Below, piece by piece: positions 32,595-40,696 of a DNA stretch of 64,000 bases (the stretch's first letter is position 1; each line of letters starts with the position of its first letter). Made by a program: the position numbers and the translations under genes. The DNA comes from Neorhizobium tomejilense (GTDB lineage: Bacteria; Pseudomonadota; Alphaproteobacteria; Rhizobiales; Rhizobiaceae): assembly GCA_002968845.1 (NCBI GenBank), contig PVBG01000006.1:124001-188000 (forward strand). The letters run 5' to 3'. The notes under the pieces are model-generated. The model made no database searches. It was not told where the DNA came from and saw nothing but the letters and a program-made list of their open reading frames with translations.

Positions 32595-33862
32595 GGACGC
32601 GGTCCCGATCCGTCGGCCGCAGGTCCGTCGATAATGGACCTAAGTTCGCGGCCTAACCAATCGACTTCTGCGGCAAGATGGCTGGCCGTCGGGCAAACGC
32701 GTAGACCCGCTCTTCCCTCGGCCACCGTCGGGAAAAAGATCGCGGACGTATAGAGGCCACGGTCGAGCAACTGGCGCGCCGCTGAAATAGCTGCACGCTC
32801 GTCTCCGAGCATGATGGTGCGGATCGGAAAGGGCAGGGAAGTCTGCTCGGTTTCGATCATGGCATCGAACTGTTTGATCCGCTCTCCCAATGCAATCTGG
32901 CGATCGAGGAGCTCCTGGGTGCGGTGAAGATTGGCCGATGCGATCGCGCCCCCGACGCCGGCAAGATTAACGGGGACCGAAAAGGCGAATGCCAGCGCGA
33001 ACCGCCGAAAGAGGTCTTCCTGGCGTTGCGACCCGAGCATGAGCAGTGCGCCTGAGGCGCCAAAACCCTTGCCAAGCGACGCGGCAATGATGGTGCGATC
33101 GCCGAATTCCTCGCCGATGGACGATCGGGCATAGCCTTCCCCTCGGAAACCGAAAAGCGATATGCCGTGGGCATCATCGATGTAGAGGAATAATCCGTAT
33201 TGCCGTTGCAGCCTGAGCAGTTCCTCGATCGGGGCTGCGCCTCCCATGGAATAGAGACCATCGCAGACAAAGGCCACGATCGGGTTTGCCCGACAGATCT
33301 GCTCGAGCATATCGACATCATTGTGATCGATGGTGAGCACCGTGGTCTCGGCAGCGACGAGCGGCTTGTGGACCGCCAGCGTCGCGTGGACCAGCCGGTC
33401 GAAAACGACAAGCGGTTTCTCCCCTCCGGTCAGGTAACCGGAAGCCAGGATCGGCATGGCACTCAGATTGGCGGCAAGCACTGTCGAGAACGTGATGACA
33501 TGCGCCTGAAACAGATCGGAAAGGTTCTCCTCAAGGTCAGCGAGCAGCCCGAAATTGAGGCGCGTGCGTGCGCAGGACCAGTGCAGGGAGCCATAATCCG
33601 CGATCGCTTCGATGGCCCCTGCGATGATGGCTGGGTGATTGTCGAGACCAAGGTAGGAACAGCGGACGAAGTCGACGACTTCGCGGGTGCCACTCTGCCG
33701 ATCCTTAACATGGACGAGGCGTCGTTCAACCGACTTCGCGCTCAGTCCCATCACACCTGCATCAAACGCAAGAGCGAAGATGGGGTCGGCGCGTTCGATG
33801 ATACGTTGGGTATTCCGCATCGATCGCGGTTTGGCTGCAGAGGTCCGACTGTCTTTCGTCAT
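32588..33862 (-). CDS. Alpha-oxoamine synthase family enzyme (BioF/CqsA-like)
   Basis: 424 residues. RCSYLGLDNHPAIIAGAIEA, YGSLHWSCARTRLNFGLLAD, LVVFDRLVHATL, VCDGLYSMGGAAPIEELLRL, YIDDAHGISLFGFRGEGYA (Asp and His contacting pyridoxal phosphate) and ASLGKGFGASGALL (Schiff-base lysine) follow the alpha-oxoamine synthase pattern. Known members join an acyl-CoA to an amino acid with loss of CO2: BioF, Kbl, serine palmitoyltransferase, HemA and the autoinducer synthase CqsA. The usual G-T-G-G-S-R-x-x-x-G segment is replaced by GSLHWSCARTRLNFG, so the substrate differs from BioF. It is the first gene of a coupled three-gene operon. Confidence 0.85.
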   Translation of the reverse strand: MTKDSRTSAAKPRSMRNTQRIIERADPIFALAFDAGVMGLSAKSVERRLVHVKDRQSGTREVVDFVRCSYLGLDNHPAIIAGAIEAIADYGSLHWSCARTRLNFGLLADLEENLSDLFQAHVITFSTVLAANLSAMPILASGYLTGGEKPLVVFDRLVHATLAVHKPLVAAETTVLTIDHNDVDMLEQICRANPIVAFVCDGLYSMGGAAPIEELLRLQRQYGLFLYIDDAHGISLFGFRGEGYARSSIGEEFGDRTIIAASLGKGFGASGALLMLGSQRQEDLFRRFALAFAFSVPVNLAGVGGAIASANLHRTQELLDRQIALGERIKQFDAMIETEQTSLPFPIRTIMLGDERAAISAARQLLDRGLYTSAIFFPTVAEGRAGLRVCPTASHLAAEVDWLGRELRSIIDGPAADGSGPRPC

Positions 33863-33933
33863 GGCACCCTCCCAATATCAAGCCAGGATGGGCGCGGAAC
33901 CCCAATATTGCAAACGATATCAAAGATGTAGAG

Positions 33934-34385
33934 GCGATATATCGACGAGATTGAGAGCGCGTCTGTGAGCTGGCCGGCGCGAACTCAGATCGCATTCGGA
34001 CCTGCGCAAATCCGCACAAGATCTGCAAGGATCGTCCGAAGCTCCGGCCACGGCGCTTCCTGGAGGGCAGAGCCTGGATCCTCCATTTCCAGGAGTGAAT
34101 GCAGCTTCACCGCGACGCCGGCGACAGATCGAGGCGCCGCACTCCACAATTCCTTTGCCAACGCTTCCTCGACATCTGCGATTTCCTCCTCGGCCTTTTT
34201 CGCCTTGGTATATCCGACCCGCTTGTCCGCCGCCTTCCATTCGCTCCGGCGGGCCACCAATGCGGCCCTTGCTTGCCGCCGCATTTCATCCTGATCAGCT
34301 CGCCGAAAGACGGTCGATCTCCCGACCGCAATAGGCCCAAAGGAAACCACAGTCTTCCGAGTAAGGGACTTTCCTGCGAGGGAGA
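33934..34385 (-). pseudogene. Tat-signal protein gene, broken second copy
   Basis: The minus-strand frame ending at 33985 reads RRQARAALVARRSEWKAADK, KAEEEIADVEEALAKELWSA and SVAGVAVKLHSLLEMEDPG, about 90% identical to the C-terminal half of the intact gene at 50786-51433. Upstream of about nt 34300 the frame is lost, although DNA similarity continues (for example GACGGTCGATCTCCCGACCG in both) to about 34385. The first 90 codons with the Tat signal are absent or unreadable. It lies just upstream of the oxoamine synthase operon. Confidence 0.8.
33934..34385. repeat. Duplicated Tat-gene segment, degenerate copy
   Basis: It aligns with 50737-51185 over about 450 nt. It starts at GATATATCGAC-AGATTGAGAG-like sequence on the left, in the same orientation. 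The copies are 16.8 kb apart. Confidence 0.75.
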
Positions 34386-34489
34386 TGCATCATCTGGCTG
34401 ACAAGGAGGCCCAAAGCAGCCGTTCCCCAACGCGAATCTCGATGTCGGTTTTGGCCGAAAGTCGTCATGGCAGGATAGACTGTAGGCGA

Positions 34490-34957
34490 TCATCTGCTTC
34501 CCGGCAAACAACTGCTTTCCGCCAGCACCTGAGTGTCGAACCAAGCAAGAGAGCGACCGTCCCTCGATCGAACTTCAAGCTGTGCGATCGGTGCGCCTTT
34601 CTCCCTGTCGACGAGTAAAGACCGCTTTTCGCCGGGAGCGAACAGGTGGTCCTCACCCCATTGACGGAGCGCTACGATCACTGGGAACAAGCCGCGCCCT
34701 TTCGCCGTAAGAATGTATTCCCGATAGGCGGTCCCATCTGAGGCTGGCGCGGTTTCGAAAATCCCCCGTTCCACGAGGTCGCGCAATCGCGTCGCCAGCA
34801 CCCCTTTGCCTATGCCCAGTCCTGACTGAAACTCGCCGAACCGTCGCGAGCCGTCGAAGGCGTCGCGGATGATCAGCAGGGACCACCAGTCGCCGATTAC
34901 ATCGAGCGAGCGGGCTACCGGGCATCCAGCATTCCACTGGCTGACACGTTTCACCAT
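34490..34957 (-). CDS. HxlR-family transcriptional regulator
   Basis: 155 residues. The family pattern is plain: CPVARSLDVIGDWWSLLIIR at the start (the conserved Cys and the W-x-x-L-I-x-R), then FDGSRRFGEFQSGLGIGKGV, LATRLRDLVERGIFET (recognition helix) and YREYILTAKGRGLFPVIVAL (wing). HxlR proteins are dimeric winged-helix regulators, often reacting to aldehydes, quinones or oxidants through the N-terminal cysteine, here Cys12. It is divergent from an MFS exporter, and a perfect palindrome lies between the two genes, so it probably controls the exporter and itself. Confidence 0.92.
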   Translation of the reverse strand: MVKRVSQWNAGCPVARSLDVIGDWWSLLIIRDAFDGSRRFGEFQSGLGIGKGVLATRLRDLVERGIFETAPASDGTAYREYILTAKGRGLFPVIVALRQWGEDHLFAPGEKRSLLVDREKGAPIAQLEVRSRDGRSLAWFDTQVLAESSCLPGSR

Positions 34958-34982
34958 CGGTGATCTCCCTCGGGTTAAACTG

Positions 34983-34997
34983 GTTCTAACTTAGAAC
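34983..34997. promoter_or_regulatory. Palindromic operator between hxlR-type and MFS genes
   Basis: GTTCTAA-C-TTAGAAC: two perfect 7-nt arms around one base. It lies 25 nt before the regulator start and 61 nt before the exporter start. CTGGTT/AACCAG outer arms (34980-34985, 35006-35011) flank it. It is a likely HxlR dimer site. Confidence 0.65.
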
Positions 34998-35058
34998 TAG
35001 AATCAAACCAGGCCAAGTGGTCTCAACAAGGAATTGGAACGAGAACACGAGGAACCCA

Positions 35059-36273
35059 ATGGAGGCCAGGTCAACCCGTTTTGCTCAAGAGACGCAAAGA
35101 GACGGCTTGTCGGGAGTACAGTCACTCGTCATGGCGGCGGCGGCGGGCCTCAGCGTGGCCAACGTGTATTATGCCCAGCCATTGCTTGACCTCATGGCGA
35201 AGGACCTCGCCATTTCGCCAGCGGCCATCGGTCTCATCGTCACGCTAACCCAGGTCGGCTACGGGTTGGGCTTGATCTTCGTCGTGCCGATCAGCGACCT
35301 TGTGGATCGGCGAAGCCTCATCAAGGTCCAAGGACTGCTGGCGGCTATCGCTCTCGTGGTCGTGGCGACTGCAGGGTCGAAAATGATCCTTCTCCTCGGC
35401 ATGGCCGTTGTGGGGCTGCTGGCGGTCCTGGTGCAGATACTTGTCGCCCATGCGGCGGCCCTGGCTACGGCGGCCCAGCGGGGCAGGGTCGTCGGCATGG
35501 TCACCAGCGGCGTCGTCACCGGCATCCTAGCTGCGCGTTCGGTAGCCGGTGTGGTTGCTGATGTCGGCGGATGGCGGACAGTGTATATGGCCTCTGCGCT
35601 ATCCATGGTCGTCATGGTCGGAGTCCTGAATTCTGTGCTGCCCAAGCATTCCGCAGGGCCAGGTTCCGGAACTTATGTCGATGCGCTTATCTCTATCCCG
35701 CGCACGTTCCTGCGCGAACCGGTCCTGCTTCTTAGAGGGGCCCTCGCGCTCCTCATCTTTGCGTCCTTCAGCACGTTCTGGACAGCCTTGGTCCTGCCGC
35801 TCAGTGCATCGCCGTTTTTGTATTCGCATACCAGGATTGGTCTCTTCGGTCTTGTCGGACTGGCCGGAGCGATTGCCGCGACCTATGCCGGAAGACTTGC
35901 TGATCGCGGCCATGGCAAATGGACGACGGGGGTCTCTCTGGTGCTCTTGCTGGCATCCTGGGGGCTGATCGCTCTCCTTCCGTCTTCCATTCCGCTGATG
36001 CTGGCAGGCGTGCTGTTGCTCGACTTGGGAGTCCAAGCCGTCCACGTCGCCAATCTCAGCGTTGTAGTGTCTCTGCATCCACAACGGAGCGGTCAGCTGA
36101 TCGGCGGCTATATGATGTTCTACTCCATCGGCAGCGCCATCGGGGCGATCGGGGGAACGTCCGCCTACGGATGGTTCGGCTGGCCGGGAGTCTGCTTGAT
36201 GGGAGGAGCCTTCAGCTTCTGTGCGCTCGCCTTGTGGGTCGCCACGCGGCTGACGGCAGCTGCCGATCGATAA
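35059..36273 (+). CDS. MFS transporter (drug/sugar efflux type)
   Basis: 404 residues from the ATG at 35059, with CGAGGAACCC upstream. A frame from 35017 lacks such a site. Twelve hydrophobic segments can be counted. Motif A appears after helix 2 as SDLVDRRSLI, preceded by GYGLGLIFVVP, and helix 5 has a proline/glycine-rich turn. The family resembles AraJ/YdhP-type exporters. Divergent pairing with HxlR suggests export of a toxic small molecule sensed by the regulator. Substrate unknown. Confidence 0.9.
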   Translation: MEARSTRFAQETQRDGLSGVQSLVMAAAAGLSVANVYYAQPLLDLMAKDLAISPAAIGLIVTLTQVGYGLGLIFVVPISDLVDRRSLIKVQGLLAAIALVVVATAGSKMILLLGMAVVGLLAVLVQILVAHAAALATAAQRGRVVGMVTSGVVTGILAARSVAGVVADVGGWRTVYMASALSMVVMVGVLNSVLPKHSAGPGSGTYVDALISIPRTFLREPVLLLRGALALLIFASFSTFWTALVLPLSASPFLYSHTRIGLFGLVGLAGAIAATYAGRLADRGHGKWTTGVSLVLLLASWGLIALLPSSIPLMLAGVLLLDLGVQAVHVANLSVVVSLHPQRSGQLIGGYMMFYSIGSAIGAIGGTSAYGWFGWPGVCLMGGAFSFCALALWVATRLTAAADR

Positions 36274-36339
36274 CCTGTTCTCGCGCCTGCCTCTTGAGGA
36301 AGTCGCCGACAAGACTGTTTTGCTGAACCTATGTCAGGG

Positions 36340-36852
36340 TCAAGTGGCGGATGCAGGCGGAACCGTTCCATCCGGTGTAAGGCCGTCGACTGCATTGGGC
36401 AGGTTCTCGGAGAGGCGCTTTAAGATTTCCTCTTCCGACATGCCGGTTCGCGTGGCGATGTCTCGCAGGACATCTGGTCCCAGCGCTGAAGCGAGCTCGC
36501 TATCATTGATCGGATCGTTCGCCCCGGGCTTGACCCATGAATCAGCTTTCTTCTCCTGCCCGGCCTGTCGGATTTGGTCGAGGAGGTCGCTCAAGCCGCC
36601 GTTAAGTATCGACCCGATGCTACCACCACTGACCAAGCTTCCAAGTCCGCCTGTCCGCAACCTGTTAAGAATGTCGTCGATACCGCCATCCGATCCCGGG
36701 GCTGCATTCGCCGCGCTTCCCTGCGTCGCTCCACCCGGCGACGTCCGTTGGCGCTCGGCTGCGCCCTTTAGGATTTCGGCGATCCGGTCGCGGTTCTGAT
36801 ATCCCGCGACTGCGAGGACGGCGAGAAGCGCTTTGAGTGGTCCGCTGGGCAT
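36340..36852 (-). CDS. YidB/DUF937-family protein
   Basis: 170 residues from the ATG at 36852, preceded by AAGGAGACCAGAC. The open frame continues upstream to 37248 without a better site. LKALLAVLAVAGYQNRDRIA (hydrophobic N-terminal helix), GGIDDILNRLRTGGLGSLVS, GGSIGSILNGGLSDLLDQIR, then the tail with WVKPGANDPINDSELASALG and TRTGMSEEEILKRLSENLPN is the YidB/DUF937 pattern. A glycine-rich loop separates two helical parts. The role of the family is not known. The gene is convergent with the MFS gene. Confidence 0.88.
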   Translation of the reverse strand: MPSGPLKALLAVLAVAGYQNRDRIAEILKGAAERQRTSPGGATQGSAANAAPGSDGGIDDILNRLRTGGLGSLVSGGSIGSILNGGLSDLLDQIRQAGQEKKADSWVKPGANDPINDSELASALGPDVLRDIATRTGMSEEEILKRLSENLPNAVDGLTPDGTVPPASAT

Positions 36853-37132
36853 GTCTGGTCTCCTTGATCTCGGCGATAAACGAGCGATCTTGGCTGTGGT
36901 TCCGCATGAGGCTTCCTGATGAACCAGAAACCATCTTGCTCCAGGGCGTACATGACGTCCTTGACCATTTTGTAGATGGCCGAGGATGGTCCTCGCTACC
37001 TGATCCCCATGAAACGTCTCTGGCAGGTGTTGGAACAAGGCACCCCTTGGTCGACGTGCGTGTCTCCGTGCCGTTGTCGGTCTTGGCATCCTCGGCAGCC
37101 GCACTACCTCCGTCGAAAAACGGGAGAAAGCG

Positions 37133-37483
37133 ATGAAAGTCCAGAAATTCAATGTCGGGGACGCGAACCTGGTCAGGTCTCCGGGACAGGATGCCGATAT
37201 CTTCGTTGGAAACCTGATCGACGAGAAGAACGGCGGGCCCATCACCATCGGCTACGGCCGGTACGCTCCGGGTCAGACCCTCACAGAAACCATAGCGGTC
37301 GATGACGTCATGATCGTTCTGGAAGGACGGCTTGCGGTCTCGACGGGCGCTGGCACCGTCACGGCGGGTCCGGGCGAGATCGTCTACATGCCCAAGGGGG
37401 AGGCGGTGACGATTACGACCGAGGGGGAGGGTGCGCTCACGGCTTACGTGACATATCCCCACTGGGCAGAGGTTCACGACTAG
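37133..37483 (+). CDS. Small cupin-domain protein (EutQ-like)
   Basis: 116 residues; GGGAGAAAGCG precedes the ATG. A single cupin barrel: GPITIGYGRYAPGQTLTETI, VDDVMIVLEGRLAVSTGAGT, GPGEIVYMPKGEAVTITTEG. The metal-binding G-x5-H-x-H-x3,4-E-x6-G motif is degenerate: the first His positions are replaced (Q-T-L-T-E-T), so metal binding is doubtful. EutQ and pyrophosphate-fold cupins show a similar loss of histidines. It may bind a small ligand or be a regulatory cupin. It stands alone. Confidence 0.8.
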   Translation: MKVQKFNVGDANLVRSPGQDADIFVGNLIDEKNGGPITIGYGRYAPGQTLTETIAVDDVMIVLEGRLAVSTGAGTVTAGPGEIVYMPKGEAVTITTEGEGALTAYVTYPHWAEVHD

Positions 37484-37493
37484 AACTATTGGT

Positions 37494-38045
37494 TCAGCCA
37501 TTGCCGACGAACTGAGGAGCGCTTCCGATGAAGCGCCGCCCCCGGCACCATTTCGGCGAAACCTGTTCCCGCGATGAAAGGCACCGCGGCTTGAGATCTT
37601 CCCGTATATCCTGGAGCAGACCGACGAACGCGAAATCAGTCACCGTCATCACGGCGCGACCACATGCCAACCGCTCGCGCACCTCGACGCCGATCCGGAG
37701 AACCTCCGACGACCGCAGTCCCGAGGTCTCAACCTCCTCCATAATGTCCGTCGCGGCATAGCGTCCGCCGCAATACGAGGCAATCGCGTCATTGGTCGCG
37801 AAGTCGAGGAGCGTGAATACGAAAGTGTGAGCGTCGGCGTCATGCGAAATGCCCGTACGACAATCGTAGTCGTGACCGATCGACGCTGCCTTCCCGCCTC
37901 TGACGATCCCATAATAATTGTACCAGTGGCCAGATCGGGTGAGGTACTCGGCTTTCCATACAGCTTGGTCAAATTGAGCGGCACCTTCCGCGATATCGCA
38001 GAGGTCCTGGATCGTATCGAAGAATTCCGAGCGAAAGTCGTCCAT
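37494..38045 (-). CDS. Protein of unknown function (183 aa)
   Basis: No family recognised. It begins MDDFRSEFFDTIQDLCDIAE and has mixed alpha/beta character: HWYNYYGIVRGGKAASIGHD, FVFTLLDFATNDAIASYCGG, then helices and a basic C-terminal tail (KPRCLSSREQVSPKWCRGRR). Five cysteines are present. No signal peptide or membrane helix. It starts 14 nt after the stop of the small HTH gene (38060-38266) on the same strand, so both form one operon, possibly a regulator and effector pair. Confidence 0.65.
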   Translation of the reverse strand: MDDFRSEFFDTIQDLCDIAEGAAQFDQAVWKAEYLTRSGHWYNYYGIVRGGKAASIGHDYDCRTGISHDADAHTFVFTLLDFATNDAIASYCGGRYAATDIMEEVETSGLRSSEVLRIGVEVRERLACGRAVMTVTDFAFVGLLQDIREDLKPRCLSSREQVSPKWCRGRRFIGSAPQFVGNG

Positions 38046-38059
38046 TGATACTCCGCGCT

Positions 38060-38266
38060 CTACTCGAGCGCCGATTTGATACGGCGGATGTAGTCGGGCT
38101 TCTGCATTCGCCCTTCTTCCGCGAGCCTGATCTCGGTCTCTGTCAGGCCGGTCGCGATAGCGAGTTCGCTCACGCTGTAACCCTTTGCCAGGCGGGCGTT
38201 CAGGAGGCCGCCGGCGGTCTGCGCGGGTCTGTCCGATATGATGCTGTGGGTGCTAGAGATGTCCAT
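38060..38266 (-). CDS. Small XRE-like helix-turn-helix protein
   Basis: 68 residues. The central LLNARLAKGYSVSELAIATG and LTETEIRLAEEG are a compact HTH of the XRE/Cro type. The first 20 residues are polar and the tail KPDYIRRIKSAL is basic. It may act as a small transcriptional regulator, or as an antitoxin for the protein encoded 14 nt downstream. Start: ATG at 38266, with a plausible upstream GGAGTTTCC. Confidence 0.65.
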   Translation of the reverse strand: MDISSTHSIISDRPAQTAGGLLNARLAKGYSVSELAIATGLTETEIRLAEEGRMQKPDYIRRIKSALE

Positions 38267-38531
38267 GGAAACTCCATCATTTGGCGAGATGAAGAACTGC
38301 GATCATCGGCAGAGGTTCCGGCAGATCAGCCACGATATCGAAGACAGTGGCGTTGGAATGGGACGGGAGTGTCGGCCTAGACCGATCTGACTTATTCACT
38401 GCGCCAGCGTCCCCGGTGAATGGGCCGCATTATTCACAGGCTGTCATGGAAAGGAGGGTATGTTCTGTGGATATGCTGTGTACGTGCGCTGCTTGTTCCG
38501 CCTGCTTATGAAGGGCGGTAACGCGAAAGAA

Positions 38532-38553
38532 GCCCGGCCAATCGATGCCGGGC
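38532..38553. terminator. GC hairpin of the GCCCGGC/GCCGGGC type
   Basis: GCCCGGC (38532-38538) pairs with GCCGGGC (38547-38553) around an 8-nt loop. The stem is identical to that at 5854-5873. No long T-run follows, so terminator function is uncertain. Confidence 0.4.
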
Positions 38554-38697
38554 CTTGGGTTTGCCACATCTCCTGGGAGATGTGCTTGTATATGCCCAAA
38601 TCAGTTTCCTGGCCAGCCGGAAGCCTGAAAATCATCAATATGCTGCTGGCGATCAAAGGATGAACCTGGTGAATGTCAAAGCTGGCGGTGGCCGCTC

Positions 38698-38775
38698 TTA
38701 TCGCCACCATGCGCCGTAGGCGAGCATGGCGAGGACGACCGTGACTAAAAGCGCCGTCTCGACCGTTTCGTTCAC
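38698..38775 (-). CDS. Possible 25-residue membrane peptide
   Basis: GTG start at 38775, translating as MNETVETALLVTVVLAMLAY followed by GAWWR and a TAA stop. One hydrophobic helix with an acidic start and an aromatic-basic end looks like a real small membrane peptide. The ribosome site is weak. Confidence 0.3.
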   Translation of the reverse strand: MNETVETALLVTVVLAMLAYGAWWR

Positions 38776-39154
38776 ATCAGGACCGCCGTGGGAGCGGCCA
38801 GATCAGCCCGCGAAAGGTCGTCACCGGAAGGCTAGTCACTGTGTCCGAACCCCAAAATTCGACCGAGGGAAGCGGGTGACTGTCGAGTGTCCTGATCATC
38901 GTGGTTCCTCCACACCATCAACCGGGAGAGGAGTGCGATGTTCCTCAAGAAGAGGTCTTTGCTCAGGCTTGCTTGCTATCGTGCGATCCCCGGCCCTTCT
39001 AAGTGTGACAGGAGATCGCATCGTCAAGGCAGCTTTCGTGGCTACCCACCAAGGAGGACGCCCGTCACCGCCTTGGAGGAGGGGGAGGGTGCGCCATATC
39101 TCCACCTTTCGAAGACCGCGTGGCATTTGGGCCTTCGGCGCAGGGAGGCTGCCC

Positions 39155-39223
39155 ATGATCGGAGAACTCGCTGATACATATCGTGCCTACCTGGATTGCC
39201 TCAATCGGCAGGCCTGGGGCCGG
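39155..39223 (+). pseudogene. Ester cyclase (SnoaL-like) 5' fragment
   Basis: AGGGAGGCTGCCC precedes an ATG that reads MIGELADTYRAYLDCLNRQA, like the N-terminus of SnoaL-type ester cyclases (x-Y-R-A-Y-I-x-C-L-N-R-x-D-W). After WG the resemblance stops and the frame continues into unrelated sequence. Only about 23 codons of a gene of about 140 remain. Confidence 0.4.
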
Positions 39224-39303
39224 ACAATGCGCGCGACCGGATCTTCAACGAAACGCTGCTCAGGCGGATCTGGCTTCGCAGCATCGGCATCATTCACCGG
39301 TCA

Positions 39304-39507
39304 TCACATGCTCTCGGTCAATTCATCGATCAGCGCCATTGCCCGTTCCAGGCAGATTGCAGCTCCTTCGACGACGGTGGAGCGCGGCCAGTAGATCCCG
39401 AAGTCCATTGCGGCGTTGCCTCCAGGCGCTGTAATCACCGCGTGATGATCATTTCGGCTGTAGATCGCGACGCGGTACCCGCGGTATTCCTCGACGTGTA
39501 TGCGCAT
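39304..39507 (-). CDS. Small conserved-looking protein (67 aa)
   Basis: From the ATG at 39507; GAGAGAACGGCAG precedes it. A longer start at 39543 is possible. MRIHVEEYRGYRVAIYSRND, HHAVITAPGGNAAMDFGIYW, then a helix (AICLERAMALIDEL). The first part looks like three or four short beta-strands, and the whole resembles a small alpha/beta domain. I recognise no named family. The protein is soluble. Confidence 0.6.
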   Translation of the reverse strand: MRIHVEEYRGYRVAIYSRNDHHAVITAPGGNAAMDFGIYWPRSTVVEGAAICLERAMALIDELTESM

Positions 39508-39823
39508 CTGCCGTTCTCTCGCTTCGATTGGCCTTGATGACATCAATTCTGGCGGATTTTGTTGCCTCAGCAGCGGTTTAGTATTGGTCACCGTTTGGTA
39601 CGGTAAAGCCCGCGCGCCGACATGCCTTGTGCTACGCCCGGCACGGTACCAGTGATCTTTCCCCACGGTCTCCAGGCCCCGAATCCCGCCCGCATATCGC
39701 CAGATCAAAAGACCCGCGCGGGGGCTCCCCCACGCGGGTCTCATCCTAAAGCTAAGGTTGGGACCAGGCATTTAGGATTCCCGAGCTTGCTCAGCCTCAA
39801 TCAGGCCGCAATCTCCCGACTTT
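39508..39823. other. 315-nt intergenic stretch
   Basis: A GC hairpin with CCCGCGCGGGGGCTCCC-like repeats lies near 39710-39740 (arms GACCCGCG/CGCGGGTC). It is a possible terminator for the DUF1127 gene. Nothing else was seen. Confidence 0.35.
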
Positions 39824-40078
39824 TCATCTCAGTGACATCAGAGTGCTCAGCAGGCGAGTATCAACCTCGAATTCCGGGCCAGAATGGATCTGAGACCTGT
39901 CAATGCCGGCGTCCTTGAGCTGTTCATCGCTCAGCTTCCGAAGGATTTTCTTGGTTCGTGCCCGCCGCACATGCCGGCGGGCCAAGCTAAAATAGAAAGC
40001 CGCCTTGCTGGTCAATGGCTCGGCCAGTTCGCGAGCGAGGCTGTTGGTCTCTGGCGTGTTGGAAAGCGTTTCCGACAT
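39824..40078 (-). CDS. DUF1127 protein
   Basis: 84 residues from the ATG at 40078, preceded by CGGGAGACCATCG. The C-terminal half is the DUF1127 signature: ARRHVRRARTKKILRKLSDE then QLKDAGIDRSQI (L-S-D-x-x-L-x-D-x-G-x-x-R-x-x-I). The family is small, basic and common in rhizobia. Some members bind RNA and influence phosphate or arginine metabolism in Agrobacterium. The N-terminal extension of about 30 residues is not typical of the shortest members. A copy of the dispersed repeat lies 65 nt upstream. Confidence 0.88.
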   Translation of the reverse strand: MSETLSNTPETNSLARELAEPLTSKAAFYFSLARRHVRRARTKKILRKLSDEQLKDAGIDRSQIHSGPEFEVDTRLLSTLMSLR

Positions 40079-40142
40079 CGATGGTCTCCCGAAAATTCTT
40101 GGCAACTGGAGCGATGCTAAGCGATCCGCTGGTGCCGCTGCG

Positions 40143-40187
40143 TCATCGGAACCAATGATGCGGGCGCCGATTTTTTGGCGGCACGGC
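40143..40187. repeat. Dispersed intergenic repeat, copy 1
   Basis: CATCGGAACCAATGATGCGG followed by GCGCCGATTTTTTGGCGGCAC. Related copies are at 40807-40850 and 42273-42316. It lies upstream of the DUF1127 gene. Confidence 0.6.
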
Positions 40188-40351
40188 TAAATGACGGTAC
40201 CGGGAGAGACCAACTTGCAGTGCGCCCTGCGGTTAGACAGGATCAGGCTGGTTTTTGACCGAGAGCCGAAAACGCGGCGGTCGGCCCGCAAGCTCTGATG
40301 AAGCAGATCGGCTTTGGAATCCTGTCTTGCGAACACTCGCTTGATGGGTTT

Positions 40352-40696
40352 CTATCGCTTGGCCGATGCCACAGGCCCGAGATCGAGAATGTTGTCGTAG
40401 AGCGCCTGCGCCTCGTGGATGCGACCCTCGGAGCAAGCCGAACGCGCGCGCAGTTGCATCAACGCGGCGTTATGCAGCCGATCCGCAGGCAGGTCCGCGG
40501 CCGCTCCGTGATCCTCGATCAGGGTGATGACAGTGATTTCCTTAAGGGCACACTCGCGGGCAAAGGCCCCGGTCTGCACTTGCGTCTTTGCATCCATCGT
40601 TGATGCGAGGTAGGCGCCTGCGAGGAAAAAGCCGCCAAAAATCGCTCGCGTGCCTTTTTCTCGAATGCCGGGCCAATCAAAGATATTTCGTTTCAT
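40352..40696 (-). CDS. Small exported or membrane-anchored protein (114 aa)
   Basis: MKRNIFDWPGIREKGTRAIF is followed by a hydrophobic stretch (GGFFLAGAYLA) that may be a signal or anchor. The rest is helical and contains two cysteines (ARECALKE, ARSACSEG). The tail ALYDNILDLGPVASAKR resembles a tetratricopeptide-like helix. Ribosome site GAGGAGATGAGCG directly precedes the ATG. No family recognised. A copy of the dispersed repeat is about 110 nt upstream. Confidence 0.65.
   Translation of the reverse strand: MKRNIFDWPGIREKGTRAIFGGFFLAGAYLASTMDAKTQVQTGAFARECALKEITVITLIEDHGAAADLPADRLHNAALMQLRARSACSEGRIHEAQALYDNILDLGPVASAKR

Larger units (their letters stand above)
38267..39303. other. Kilobase-long stretch with remnants only
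   Basis: It contains a GC hairpin (38532-38553), a possible 25-residue peptide gene (38698-38775, minus) and the 5' scrap of an ester-cyclase gene (from 39155). Other frames look spurious. Confidence 0.45.
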
